DNA from: DATEJJ01 sp039649115
Lineage (GTDB): Bacteria > Actinomycetota > Actinomycetes > Mycobacteriales > Micromonosporaceae
Reading direction: 5' to 3'
NCBI GenBank assembly: GCA_039649115.1
Contig: JBBWZQ010000001.1
Span: 1-26,498 of the forward strand
Length of the DNA stretch: 26,498 nt
The notes under the pieces are model-generated. The model did not search any database. It saw only the letters and a program-made list of their open reading frames with translations, and had not been told where the DNA came from. This document shows positions 1 through 7,071 of the stretch, piece by piece. Within the stretch, counting starts at the first letter, position 1. Each line of letters begins with the position of its first letter. A program made the translations under genes and the position numbers.

Positions 1-136
1 TGGGCTCGGCGAACAGCGCGGTCGACAGGGTGCCCAGACGGCGGCCCACGATCCGCGCCACGGTCAGGTCGCCGGCGTGCCACGCGGCGATCAGCGCGAC
101 GAAGTCCGCCGTGGCGACGTGCGCCGAGGCGAGGAT
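1..136 (-). pseudogene. C-terminal-like fragment of a dihydrodipicolinate synthase-type protein, cut by the left edge
   Basis: Read on the minus strand from about 136 to the edge, the frame gives ILASAHVATADFV, then AAWHAGDL, and ends LFAEP at base 1. This pattern (small-residue AHVA segment, helix with AGDL, Arg/Leu-rich helix, then LFAEP leading to NP) is what I know from the last part of actinobacterial 4-hydroxy-tetrahydrodipicolinate synthases, where LFAEPNP precedes the final helices. The base after LFAEP is an A, consistent with Asn. Upstream, the same frame becomes unlike the family after about 12 more codons and meets a TGA at 170-172, with no plausible start. The N-terminal (beta/alpha)8 barrel is therefore missing here. 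It could be a decayed copy, a frameshifted gene or a sequence error. Identification rests on memory of the family only. Confidence 0.4.
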
Positions 137-297
137 GCGCCCGCGGGGTCGCCGCGTCGTGCGACAGCGTCAGCCCGAGACCGCTTCTCCGTGGTGCTGG
201 CCTGGCACAGGTCGACGCGGACGAACGGCTCGTTAACTTCGGTTGGCTACAGTACGTCCGGCCGTGGACGCGCAGGTGACGCGCCCAGGCTGGAGGG

Positions 298-1812
298 GTG
301 GGCACAGACAAAGTGGGGCACGAGTTTCTGCTGGCCGGGGCCGGGCAGGGTGGGGCGGCCGGGGAACGCGCGGCGCGGCGGCTCTGGACCGCGGTCGGGG
401 CGAAGTTCGCGGTCGCCGCGGGAACCCGCCACCGGGAGACCCGGGTGTGGCTGGACACCTTCGACCGGCGCCTGCGCTGCGCCGGGCTCCGGCTCGCCCG
501 GGTGGCCGGCACGACCCCGGAGCTGCTCCTCACCGGCCCCGAAGGCACCGTTGTGCGGCAACCCGCGGGGGTGACCTGGGACGGCCGGCGCCCCGGCCGG
601 CTCGACGCGCTCCCGTCCGGCCCGGTCCGCGACCGCCTCGCGCCGGTCGTGGGGGTGCGCGCCCTGCTGCCGGTGGTCAAGGTGGTCGCGACCGTGCAGG
701 AGGTGCGCCTGCTCAACACCGACGAGAAGACGGTGGTACGGGCCCGGGTGGACCGCGCGACCGTGCCCGGCGGCGGCCCGCTGCCGGTCCGGATCACGCT
801 CGGAGCGGTGCGCGGGTACCAGGACCAGGCGGAGCGGGTCGCCAGGATCCTCACCGGGTTGCCGGGTGTGACGGCAGCCCCGGCCGCCGAGGTGGATCTC
901 GTCGCACCGGCGCGGCCGGCGCCCGAACTGCCCGCCGGGCTGGCCGGGCTGCTGCTCGGCCTGCTGGACGCGATCGAGACCAACGTGCCCGGCACGATCG
1001 GCGACATCGACACCGAGTTCCTGCACGAGCTGCGGGTGGCGGTGCGCCGCACCCGGTCCGCGCTGAAGCTGGCCGGCGACGCGCTGCCCGCCGGGCTCGC
1101 GGACCGCTTCGCCGGCGAGTTCAAGTGGCTGGGCGACCTCACCACGCCCGTACGCGACCTCGACACGTTCCTGCTCGGCTTCGACGCGCTGGCCGGGGAG
1201 CTGACCGAGGCGGATCCGGGCGACCTGGAGCCGCTGCGCGCGTACCTGCGCCAGCAGCGGGCGGTGCAGCGCCGGCGGCTGGTGCGGGGACTGCGCTCAC
1301 CGCGGTTCACCGGGCTGACCACCGCGTGGCGGGAAGCGCTGCTGGCGCCCGTACCCGCAAAAACAACCGCGGCCGAACTCGGCGCCGGCCGCGCGGCGCT
1401 GGCGTGGCGGCGGGTGGCCCGGCGCGGCGCCGCGACCGACGCCACCTCGCCCCCGGAGGTCCTGCACGACCTGCGCAAGCGGTGCAAGGAGCTGCGGTAC
1501 GTGCTGGAGCTGTTCGCCGGCGTCTGGGATCCGCAGGTGTACCGCGCGCTGGTCAAGGAGCTCAAGGTGCTGCAGGACTGCCTCGGCGACTTCCAGGACG
1601 CCGAGGTGCACCGGGACAAGGTGCGCGGGTACGCCGCCGCGATGCTCGCCGGGCACCTCGCCGGGGCGCCCACCCTGCTCGCGATGGGGGAGCTGGTGGC
1701 CCGGCTCGGCGGCCGGCAGCGGCAGGCCGGCGGCGAGTCGGTCGCCCGGGTCGGCCGGTTCGTCACCGAGCAGAACCGGCGCCGGATCGACGGCCTGGTG
1801 CGCGCCCGGTGA
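298..1812 (+). CDS. CHAD domain protein with a degenerate CYTH-like N-terminal half
   Basis: The protein is about 504 aa. Residues 1-200 resemble a CYTH/triphosphate-tunnel fold (RHRETRVWLDTFDRRL, then strand-rich segments) but lack the N-terminal ExExK motif needed for catalysis. Residues about 215-500 are a CHAD domain: the helix FLHELRVAVRRTRSALKL and the second half LHDLRKRCKELRYVLELF carry the conserved His and Arg/Lys residues that bind polyphosphate in this family. CHAD proteins are known to associate with polyphosphate granules. The GTG at 298 directly follows GGAGGG (292-297), which is too close for normal spacing. An in-frame GTG at 313 is the alternative, and an in-frame TGA at 277 rules out earlier starts. 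The stop overlaps the start of the ParA-like gene as GTGA, so the two are probably translationally coupled. It is the first gene of a run of same-strand genes to 5745. Confidence 0.88.
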   Translation: MGTDKVGHEFLLAGAGQGGAAGERAARRLWTAVGAKFAVAAGTRHRETRVWLDTFDRRLRCAGLRLARVAGTTPELLLTGPEGTVVRQPAGVTWDGRRPGRLDALPSGPVRDRLAPVVGVRALLPVVKVVATVQEVRLLNTDEKTVVRARVDRATVPGGGPLPVRITLGAVRGYQDQAERVARILTGLPGVTAAPAAEVDLVAPARPAPELPAGLAGLLLGLLDAIETNVPGTIGDIDTEFLHELRVAVRRTRSALKLAGDALPAGLADRFAGEFKWLGDLTTPVRDLDTFLLGFDALAGELTEADPGDLEPLRAYLRQQRAVQRRRLVRGLRSPRFTGLTTAWREALLAPVPAKTTAAELGAGRAALAWRRVARRGAATDATSPPEVLHDLRKRCKELRYVLELFAGVWDPQVYRALVKELKVLQDCLGDFQDAEVHRDKVRGYAAAMLAGHLAGAPTLLAMGELVARLGGRQRQAGGESVARVGRFVTEQNRRRIDGLVRAR

Positions 1813-2552
1813 GGATCGTGGCCAGCTACAACATCAAGGGCGGCGTGGGCAAGACGTGCACCGCCGTCAACCTCGCCTACCTGGCCAGCCGGGGCGGGGA
1901 GCGGACCCTGCTGTGGGACCTGGATCCGCAGGGCGCGGCGACCTTCCTGTTCCGGGTGCGGCCCCGGGTCAAGGGCGGCGGGAGCGCGCTGATCCGGGGC
2001 CGGCGGCCGGCCCGGGACGCGATCAAGGGTACCGACTTCGACCAGCTCGACCTGCTGCCCGCCGACTTCACCTACCGCAACATGGACCTGGTGCTCGACG
2101 CCACCAGGCGCCCGGTGCAGCGCATCGCCCGGCTGCTGGCGGACCTGTCCGGCGACTACGACACCGTCGTGCTGGACTGCCCGCCGAGCATCTCCCTGGT
2201 CTCGGAGAACGTGCTGCACGCGGCCGACCTGCTGATGGTGCCGCTGATCCCGACCACCCTGTCGCTGCGCACCTTCGACCAGCTGACCGAGTTCGTGGCG
2301 GGCCTGCGCGGGCGGCGGCCGGTGGTGCGCGCGTTCTTCTCGATGGTGGACCGGCGCAAGCGGCTGCACCGCGAGGTGGTCGAGCAGTTGCCCACCCAGC
2401 GGGCCGGGATCTGCCCGGTGAGCATCCCCGCCGTGTCCATTGTGGAGCAGATGGCGGTGCACCGGGCGCCGGTACCGGTGTTCGCCCCGCGCAGCCAGGC
2501 GGCCCGCGGGTACCGGGAGCTGTGGTCGGAGGTGATCCGGGCGACCGGCTGA
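1809..2552 (+). CDS. ParA/MinD-family P-loop ATPase
   Basis: The protein is 247 aa. It opens VRIVASYNIKGGVGKTCTAVNLA, which contains the deviant Walker A motif KGGVGKT at about residues 10-16. It then shows the switch sequence LLWDLDPQGAAT (DxDPQG) near residue 37 and the Walker B-like VVLDCPPS near residue 118. These are the hallmarks of ParA/Soj ATPases, which dimerise on ATP, bind DNA or membrane and position cargo. I place the start at GTG 1809 inside the stop of the CHAD gene (GTGA). The same frame stays open far upstream to 243, but that stretch lies over the CHAD gene and reads as a low-complexity Gly/Arg shadow. No ParB-like gene or parS-like array is nearby, so this is an orphan ParA whose partner is probably the CHAD protein. 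Confidence 0.9.
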   Translation: MRIVASYNIKGGVGKTCTAVNLAYLASRGGERTLLWDLDPQGAATFLFRVRPRVKGGGSALIRGRRPARDAIKGTDFDQLDLLPADFTYRNMDLVLDATRRPVQRIARLLADLSGDYDTVVLDCPPSISLVSENVLHAADLLMVPLIPTTLSLRTFDQLTEFVAGLRGRRPVVRAFFSMVDRRKRLHREVVEQLPTQRAGICPVSIPAVSIVEQMAVHRAPVPVFAPRSQAARGYRELWSEVIRATG

Positions 2553-2570
2553 GGGCGAGGGTGTAGACAG

Positions 2571-3053
2571 GTGGGTGTGGACCCGGGCCTCTTCCGCGAG
2601 GTGATGGCGTCCGTGCCGGCTCCCGTCTCGGTCGTCACGACGTTCGTCGACGGGCGGCCGCACGGCACGACCGTCAGCTCGTTCGCGTCGCTGTCGCTGG
2701 ACCCGCCCATGGTGCTCATCGCGCTCGACCTCGGCTCCGGGCTGCTGCGCCTGCTGCGGCGCACCAACCGGTTCGCGGTCAACGTGTTGAGCAGCGACCA
2801 GCGCGACATCGCCCTCGCCTTCGCCCGCAAGCGGGACGACCGGTTCGGCGAGGTGCCCTGGTCGCTGTCGGGCGGGCTGCCCCGGCTGGACGGCCTCACG
2901 GCGTGGCTGGCCTGCGAGGTGGACGGGATCGTGGTGGGCGGCGACCACGGCATCGCGATGGGCCGGGTGGTCCAGGCGGACCATTCGTCCCTGCCGCCCC
3001 TGACATACCACCGGCGCCTGTACGGCACGCACGCCGCCCTCGCGGACGACTGA
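2571..3053 (+). CDS. Flavin reductase-like FMN-binding split-barrel protein
   Basis: The protein is 160 aa, a normal length for the HpaC/ActVB flavin reductase family. The N-terminal part VMASVPAPVSVVTTFVDGRPHGTT matches the typical strand and the G-x-T-V-S-S-F turn (GTTVSSFASLSLDPPM) that contacts FMN. The segment FAVNVLSSDQRDIALAFA also matches the family. Such enzymes reduce FMN or FAD with NAD(P)H and supply it to a monooxygenase, but related split-barrel proteins have other roles and no partner oxygenase is present in the window. It starts at GTG 2571, 18 bp after the ParA gene (GTG at 2577 is an in-frame alternative). It probably belongs to the same transcript. Confidence 0.85.
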   Translation: MGVDPGLFREVMASVPAPVSVVTTFVDGRPHGTTVSSFASLSLDPPMVLIALDLGSGLLRLLRRTNRFAVNVLSSDQRDIALAFARKRDDRFGEVPWSLSGGLPRLDGLTAWLACEVDGIVVGGDHGIAMGRVVQADHSSLPPLTYHRRLYGTHAALADD

Positions 3054-3145
3054 GGCCCCACGGCCGCACCACGCCGGAGGTAATGTACCCGGGAGCGGGC
3101 TTGGGTAGCTGGCTGGTTGCGGGCGGTGGCGGTAGGGAGAAACCC

Positions 3146-3568
3146 ATGATCACTGGTAAGGTCGTGCGGTTCGACGAGGGGCGCGGGTACGGCTTCATCG
3201 CCCCGGACAACGGCGGCGAGGACGTGTTCGTGCACGCGTCCGAGCTGACCGACCGGGGCGTCACGGTGGCCTGTGGCACCCGGGTGCAGTTCAACATCGT
3301 GGACGGAGGGCGCGGGCTGAAAGCCTACGACGTCCGCGTGATCGGGGACGCGGAGCCGGAACCGGTGCGCACCGCCCCCGCGCGCGAGCCCGGGGAGGCC
3401 GCTGCCAACGTCGAGGACGACGGCTGCGAGGTCTTCTCGGAGGACGAGTTCACCGCGAAGGTGACCGATCTGCTGCTCGCCGCGGTGCCCCAGCTGACCG
3501 GCGGCCAGATCCTGGAGCTGCGCAAGCACCTGCTCCAGTTCGGCCGGCGCAACGGCTGGGTGGACTAG
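3146..3568 (+). CDS. Cold-shock-domain protein with a C-terminal extension
   Basis: The protein is 140 aa. Residues 1-65 form a cold-shock domain: GKVVRFDEGRGYGFIAPDNGG, then EDVFVHASEL. The usual RNP1-like GYGFI and RNP2-like DVFVH motifs that stack on single-stranded nucleic acid are present. Unlike the stand-alone 67-aa CspA type, it continues through an acidic linker to a conserved-looking C-terminal helical part, FSEDEFTAKVTDLLLAAVPQLTGGQ, ending RNGWVD. The ATG at 3146 has GGGAGA five bases upstream. An in-frame ATG at 3083, just after GGAGG, would add 21 residues not typical of the family. The 92-bp gap before the gene could hold its own promoter (TAATGT at 3081-3086 is a possible -10). 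Its TAG directly abuts the GTG of the next gene. Confidence 0.9.
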   Translation: MITGKVVRFDEGRGYGFIAPDNGGEDVFVHASELTDRGVTVACGTRVQFNIVDGGRGLKAYDVRVIGDAEPEPVRTAPAREPGEAAANVEDDGCEVFSEDEFTAKVTDLLLAAVPQLTGGQILELRKHLLQFGRRNGWVD

Positions 3569-4540
3569 GTGCACCGCACCCGCCTGTACCGCAACGGTGT
3601 CCTGGAGGCCGAGGGGTTCCCGGTCGCCGAGGTGTCCGAGCACCTCGCCGATCCGTCCTGTGTGGTCTGGCTGGACATGTGCGAGCCGACCGCCGCGGAC
3701 CTGGCCGCCATCAGCGAGGAGCTGGGCCTGCACCCCCTCGCCGTGGAGGACGCCGCGCACCGGCACGAGCGGCCGAAGCTGGACCGCTACGCCTCGCACC
3801 TGTTCGTCACCGCCTACGCGGTCGACCTGGACACCGGCAGCGGCATGCTCGCCACCCACGAGGTCGCGGCGTTCGTCACGGCCCACGCGCTGGTCACCGT
3901 GCGCAAGACCGAGGGCTTCGCGATCGACGAGGTGCTCAAGCGCTGGGACCAGTCGCCCGACCTGGCCAAGTACGGCGTGGGTTTCCTGCTGCACGGGCTG
4001 ATCGACTACGTGGTGGACAGCCACTTCGACGCGGTACAGGCGCTGGACACCCAGATCGAGGCGCTGCAGGACAAGCTGTTCGAGGACCACATCCGGGACC
4101 GCGAGTTGCAGCGGCGCACCTTCGAGCTGCGCAAGTCGCTGGTGCTGTTCCGGCGCGTGGTGCTGCCCATGCGGGAGGTCGTCAACGCGCTGCTGCGCCG
4201 CGACCTGCACGTGGTCGACGCGGAGATGACACCCTACTTCCAGGACGTGTACGACCACGTGCTGCGCGCCACCGAGTGGACCGAGTCGCTGCGCGACCTG
4301 GTGACCACGATCCTGGAGACGCAGCTCAACCTGCGCAGTACCCGGCTCAACGTCGTCATGAAGCAAGTGACGAGTTGGGCGGCCATCATCGCGGTGCCGA
4401 CCGCGATCACCGGGTTCTACGGGCAGAACGTGCCGTACCCGGGCTACATGCACGTCTCCGGCTTCTGGGCCTCGACGCTGATCACGCTGGGCCTGTCCGG
4501 CCTGCTGTACTACGTGTTCCGGCGCAAGGACTGGCTCTGA
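3569..4540 (+). CDS. CorA-family divalent cation transporter
   Basis: The protein is 323 aa, the usual length for CorA. It has a long cytoplasmic N-terminal domain with acidic and helical segments (ELGLHPLAVEDAAHRHERPKL is characteristic) and the long stalk helix around residues 200-270. Two C-terminal membrane helices follow, at about 271-285 and 297-317, with the positively charged tail FRRKDWL. The pore-mouth signature is YGQN at about residues 284-287 instead of the classical YGMN, followed by VPYPG. GxN variants occur in ZntB and in some actinobacterial CorA-like proteins, so the transported ion (Mg2+, Co2+, Zn2+) cannot be assigned. The GTG start lies immediately after the TAG of the cold-shock gene, so the two are probably co-transcribed. 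Confidence 0.93.
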   Translation: MHRTRLYRNGVLEAEGFPVAEVSEHLADPSCVVWLDMCEPTAADLAAISEELGLHPLAVEDAAHRHERPKLDRYASHLFVTAYAVDLDTGSGMLATHEVAAFVTAHALVTVRKTEGFAIDEVLKRWDQSPDLAKYGVGFLLHGLIDYVVDSHFDAVQALDTQIEALQDKLFEDHIRDRELQRRTFELRKSLVLFRRVVLPMREVVNALLRRDLHVVDAEMTPYFQDVYDHVLRATEWTESLRDLVTTILETQLNLRSTRLNVVMKQVTSWAAIIAVPTAITGFYGQNVPYPGYMHVSGFWASTLITLGLSGLLYYVFRRKDWL

Positions 4541-4548
4541 GGCGCGGT

Positions 4549-5745
4549 GTGTGGCGGCCCGAGGAGCGGGCCGCCTCGATCTACCGGTACCTGCCCGTGG
4601 AGGTGGCGCCGGGGCAGCGGGCCCTGCGCGTCGAGCTCGGCTACGACCGCACCGCCGGCGTGCTCGACCTGGGCTGCTTCGACCCGTCCGGCGCGTTCCG
4701 CGGCTGGTCCGGCGGGGCACGCGCGGAGTTCACCGTGGCCGGGGACTGGGCCACCCCCGGGTACCTGCCGGGGCCGCTGCCCGAGGGTGTGTGGCAGGTG
4801 GCCCTGGCGCTGCACCGGGTACCGCCGGAGGGGCTGCCGTACCAGGTGACCTGGTCCTCGGTGTCCCCGGCGCCGCCGGCGGCCGGCGAGCCCGCGCCGT
4901 GGCCGCGGCGGCGGGAACGGGTCCTGCCCGCGCCGCCCGGGTGCAGCTGGCTCGCTGGTGACCTGCACGCGCACACCGTCCACTCGGACGGCGCGCTGAC
5001 CGTACCCGAGCTGGCCCGGCTGGCCGCCGCCCAGGGGCTGGACTTCCTCGCGGTCACCGACCACAACACGGTCAGCCACCACCCGTCGCTGGCGGCCGAG
5101 CCCGGCATCCTGCTGCTGCCGGGCCAGGAGCTGACCACCGCGCGCGGGCACGCCAACGCCTTCGGGGACATCGGCTGGGTGGACTTCCGCGAGCCGGCCG
5201 CGGCGTGGCTGTCCACTGTGGCCGATCGTGGCGGGCTGCTGTCGGTCAACCACCCGCTCGCCGCGGATTACGCGTGGCTGCACCCGCTGCCCGGCCCGCC
5301 GCACCTGGCCGAGATATGGCACTCGGGCTGGTGGGACCGCACCTGGACGGCGCCGCTGGCGTGGCTCCTCGCCGCCGACCCGGCCGGCCGCACGGTACCG
5401 GTCGGCGGCTCCGACTTCCACGACCCGGCGCACGGGCACCCGCCGGGTACCCCCACGACCTGGGTCCTGTGCCCGGTCGGCGACGCGCGCGACGCGACCG
5501 TGCCGCTGGTGCTGGACGCGCTGCGCGCCGGACGGGTCGCCGTCTCCGGGACGCCCACCGGGCCGGTACTCCTCCCGGTGGACGGCGAGCTGGTGGCGGT
5601 GCACGCGGAGGGGGCGCTGCTGACCGGGCTGGACGGCCGCCGGCAGGTGGTGCGGGGCGACCTGGCCCGGGCGCCGGCCGGTCCGGGCGTGCGGTGGCTG
5701 GAGGATCACCGCGGCACGGTGCTGGCGATCGCGGCGCCGGCGTAG
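4549..5745 (+). CDS. PHP-domain metal-dependent phosphoesterase
   Basis: The protein is 398 aa. Residues 1-120 form a strand-rich N-terminal domain of unknown role. From about 135 a PHP domain begins with the metal-binding DLHAHT (D138, H140, H142). It continues with FLAVTDHNTVSHH near 170, then SVNHP near 234 and GSDFHD near 288. These are the motifs that hold the di- or trinuclear metal centre in CehA/histidinol-phosphatase-like PHP enzymes. The substrate is unknown. The proteins most like it by memory are annotated as CehA/McbA-type metallohydrolases. I choose GTG 4549, eight bases after the CorA stop. It is the last gene of the 298-5745 run. No signal peptide is visible. Confidence 0.85.
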   Translation: MWRPEERAASIYRYLPVEVAPGQRALRVELGYDRTAGVLDLGCFDPSGAFRGWSGGARAEFTVAGDWATPGYLPGPLPEGVWQVALALHRVPPEGLPYQVTWSSVSPAPPAAGEPAPWPRRRERVLPAPPGCSWLAGDLHAHTVHSDGALTVPELARLAAAQGLDFLAVTDHNTVSHHPSLAAEPGILLLPGQELTTARGHANAFGDIGWVDFREPAAAWLSTVADRGGLLSVNHPLAADYAWLHPLPGPPHLAEIWHSGWWDRTWTAPLAWLLAADPAGRTVPVGGSDFHDPAHGHPPGTPTTWVLCPVGDARDATVPLVLDALRAGRVAVSGTPTGPVLLPVDGELVAVHAEGALLTGLDGRRQVVRGDLARAPAGPGVRWLEDHRGTVLAIAAPA

Positions 5746-5796
5746 GCGGATCGGTTCGAGGGACTGCGTGTGCGACATGTGGCCGCACGGTGACGC

Positions 5797-5802
5797 TACG
5801 GT
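5797..5802 (+). promoter_or_regulatory. Possible -10 element for a leaderless transcript
   Basis: TACGGT fits the actinobacterial TAnnnT -10 pattern and ends six bases before the GTG at 5809, so the start codon would be at or next to +1. No convincing -35 hexamer is present at normal spacing; TGCGAC at 5771-5776 is the nearest candidate. Inferred from pattern only. Confidence 0.4.
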
Positions 5803-5808
5803 GGCCCC

Positions 5809-6120
5809 GTGGTCCAGGTCGAGATCCCGCACCCCGACGACGGGGCGTGCCCGCCTCCGCCAGAACCCGGCTCCGGCTGTGCTCGCCCGGGTGACCTGCT
5901 GCACCTCGACGGCTCCGCCAGCGTGCAGTTCGCCGGCGTGCGGGCGATCACCGCCGAGGTGGTCCGGGTGCTGTGCCGGCCGCTGTTCGACGACTGGCTC
6001 TGGCTGGAGGTGGTCGTGCGGCACCCGCCGGTACCGGAGGCCGAGGCGCATCGGGAGGTATTCGTGCAGCGCCGCGCGGTACCACCGGCGCAGCCCCGGC
6101 CCGTCGACGCCGGCTACTGA
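5809..6120 (+). CDS. Small hypothetical protein
   Basis: The predicted product is 103 aa. The middle, RPGDLLHLDGSASVQFAG and FDDWLWLEVVV, then EVFVQRRAV near the end, reads as a compact strand-rich domain. I have a weak recollection of similar short Micromonosporaceae proteins without known function. It starts at GTG 5809, just after a likely leaderless-type -10. The Pro/Gly-rich segment CPPPPEPGSGCARPG at residues 14-28 is encoded by a copy of a 38-bp repeat also seen at the start of coxE, so part of the N-terminus may be an insertion. Its 3' end overlaps the convergent membrane-protein gene by seven bases. Function unknown; coding status likely but not certain. Confidence 0.6.
   Translation: MVQVEIPHPDDGACPPPPEPGSGCARPGDLLHLDGSASVQFAGVRAITAEVVRVLCRPLFDDWLWLEVVVRHPPVPEAEAHREVFVQRRAVPPAQPRPVDAGY
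5847..5884. repeat. Copy 1 of a 38-bp interspersed repeat
   Basis: This stretch matches 10886-10923 at 31 of 38 aligned bases in the same orientation, including the blocks CGCCTCCGCCA and GGCTCCGGCTG. It lies inside the N-terminal part of the small hypothetical gene. It may be a short REP-like palindromic element, or chance in GC-rich sequence. A genome count would decide. Confidence 0.4.
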
Positions 6121-6794
6121 CTCGCGGCCACGCCCCGCTGTGCCGCCCGCCGGCTCAGCGCCCGCACCGCGAGCAGCGCGACGGCGGCCATCGCGATGTA
6201 CGTGGGGAGGCCGACGGCCACCTGGCCGCCCATGTCGACGATGGGCGGGATGTGGTGCGACGTGGTGAGCGCCCGCCCGTTGCCGAGCAGTGCGGTGATG
6301 TGGTTGGCCACCCAGGTGCCCCGGCCGACGAACCTGTCGTGCAGGATCGGGCCCGGCGCCGTGACGAACGCGAACAGCGTGCCGATGAGCAGCACGTACC
6401 GGGGGGACCAGGCCGCCTGCGCGGCGGTGAGCCGGGCGCTGACGCTGGCCGCGAGGGGCATGATGATCGCCAGTGCCGGGGTCAGGCCGACGAATCCGGC
6501 GGTGGAGTCGAGCAGCCAGTGCAGCCACGGGCTGATCGAGGGGCCGCCCTCGCCCAGGTAAATTGCGTGGAACCAGAACATCACCGCGCCGCCCCCGTAC
6601 GCGAGGAGCACCGAGAAGACCAGCAGCGCCACCCACGCCAGCCGGTCCCGGTAGTAGCCGCGCATCAGCTGCCACAGGGCGCGCGGGCCGATGTCGTGCG
6701 GTCCGGCCGCCTGTTCCGCCGGTACCCGGATGCGGCTACCACCGGTGAACATCGCGACCGCGCTGGCCGCGGGCAAGGAGATCCTGAACGCCAC
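6114..6794 (-). CDS. Four-helix integral membrane protein of unknown function
   Basis: The product is about 226 aa. Four hydrophobic segments are visible: LAWVALLVFSVLLAYGGGAV, then GFVGLTPALAIIMPLAASV, then YVLLIGTLFAFVTAP, and LPTYIAMAAVALLAVRAL near the C-terminus. Loops contain several histidines (WFHAIYL, LHDRF, SHHIPPIVD), which could bind metal or haem, but I recognise no family. I place the start at GTG 6794, preceded by GGAG at a six-base gap; ATG 6752 is the alternative. Upstream of 6794 the frame remains open to 7037, but through AT-rich intergenic sequence that does not look coding. It is divergent from the SARP gene and probably shares its control region. Its end is convergent with the gene at 5809. 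Confidence 0.75.
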   Translation of the reverse strand: MAFRISLPAASAVAMFTGGSRIRVPAEQAAGPHDIGPRALWQLMRGYYRDRLAWVALLVFSVLLAYGGGAVMFWFHAIYLGEGGPSISPWLHWLLDSTAGFVGLTPALAIIMPLAASVSARLTAAQAAWSPRYVLLIGTLFAFVTAPGPILHDRFVGRGTWVANHITALLGNGRALTTSHHIPPIVDMGGQVAVGLPTYIAMAAVALLAVRALSRRAAQRGVAASQ

Positions 6795-6814
6795 CTGGCA
6801 CTCCACTCTGCTGG

Positions 6815-6833
6815 GGCGGTCGGCGCGACCGCC
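6815..6833 (-). promoter_or_regulatory. Hairpin in the 5' region of the membrane-protein gene
   Basis: GGCGGTC-N5-GACCGCC is a perfect 7-bp stem with a 5-nt loop, about 20 bases upstream of the GTG at 6794. It could affect translation of the membrane protein or be an operator. No other support. Confidence 0.35.
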
Positions 6834-6868
6834 TCGGGGAACGAGGAGACGCCAGCATGGTCGAGCCG

Positions 6869-6919
6869 GCTTGCGGAGATCCGTGGAAGCACTCCGAGGA
6901 GACTTGCGATTGACTTGCG
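6869..6919. promoter_or_regulatory. Possible SARP-binding heptamer direct repeats
   Basis: ACTTGCG occurs at 6902-6908 and again at 6913-6919, an 11-bp step (7-base repeat, 4-base spacer). GCTTGCG lies at 6869-6875, exactly 33 bp (three steps) upstream of the first. SARP regulators such as ActII-ORF4 and DnrI are known to bind heptamer direct repeats with 11-bp periodicity on one DNA face. The site is between the SARP gene (7072, plus) and the membrane-protein gene (6794, minus), so the SARP may regulate either or both. Base identities seen; function inferred. Confidence 0.45.
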
Positions 6920-6933
6920 TCAACCGCCTCAAG

Positions 6934-7071
6934 TGCCGGACCATTCGAAATACAAGACGCCCTTGGGGGGTTTCCGCGTCTGCATTCTGACAAACAGATA
7001 AACTATTGTATGGGTAGATAGTAGAAATTTTAGCCATTCCAATTTACCCTAACATTCAATGGCGGCGATCG
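6934..7071 (+). promoter_or_regulatory. AT-rich intergenic segment upstream of the SARP gene
   Basis: This stretch is strikingly AT-rich for the window, especially from about 6985 to 7058 with runs such as AGAAATTTTAG. Several TAnnnT -10-like hexamers occur (TAAACT at 6999, TATTGT at 7004, TAACAT at 7050), but I cannot choose one. No strong Shine-Dalgarno sequence precedes the ATG at 7072. It probably holds the SARP promoter. No gene is seen in 6795-7071. Confidence 0.5.

Noticed and set aside
243..1808. Upstream in-frame extension of the ParA-like ATPase
   Set aside because: The extension is Gly/Arg/Ala-rich shadow of the CHAD gene. The ParA fold begins exactly at GTG 1809.
3083..3145. Earlier ATG for the cold-shock protein at 3083
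   Set aside because: GGAGG is only two bases away, and the added 21 residues are absent from the family. ATG 3146 gives the canonical start and has a proper ribosome-binding site. It remains possible.
2156..4720. Minus-strand open frame of 854 codons across ParA, flavin reductase, cold-shock and CorA genes
   Set aside because: Low-complexity composition, no recognisable motif, and four well-supported genes lie on the other strand.
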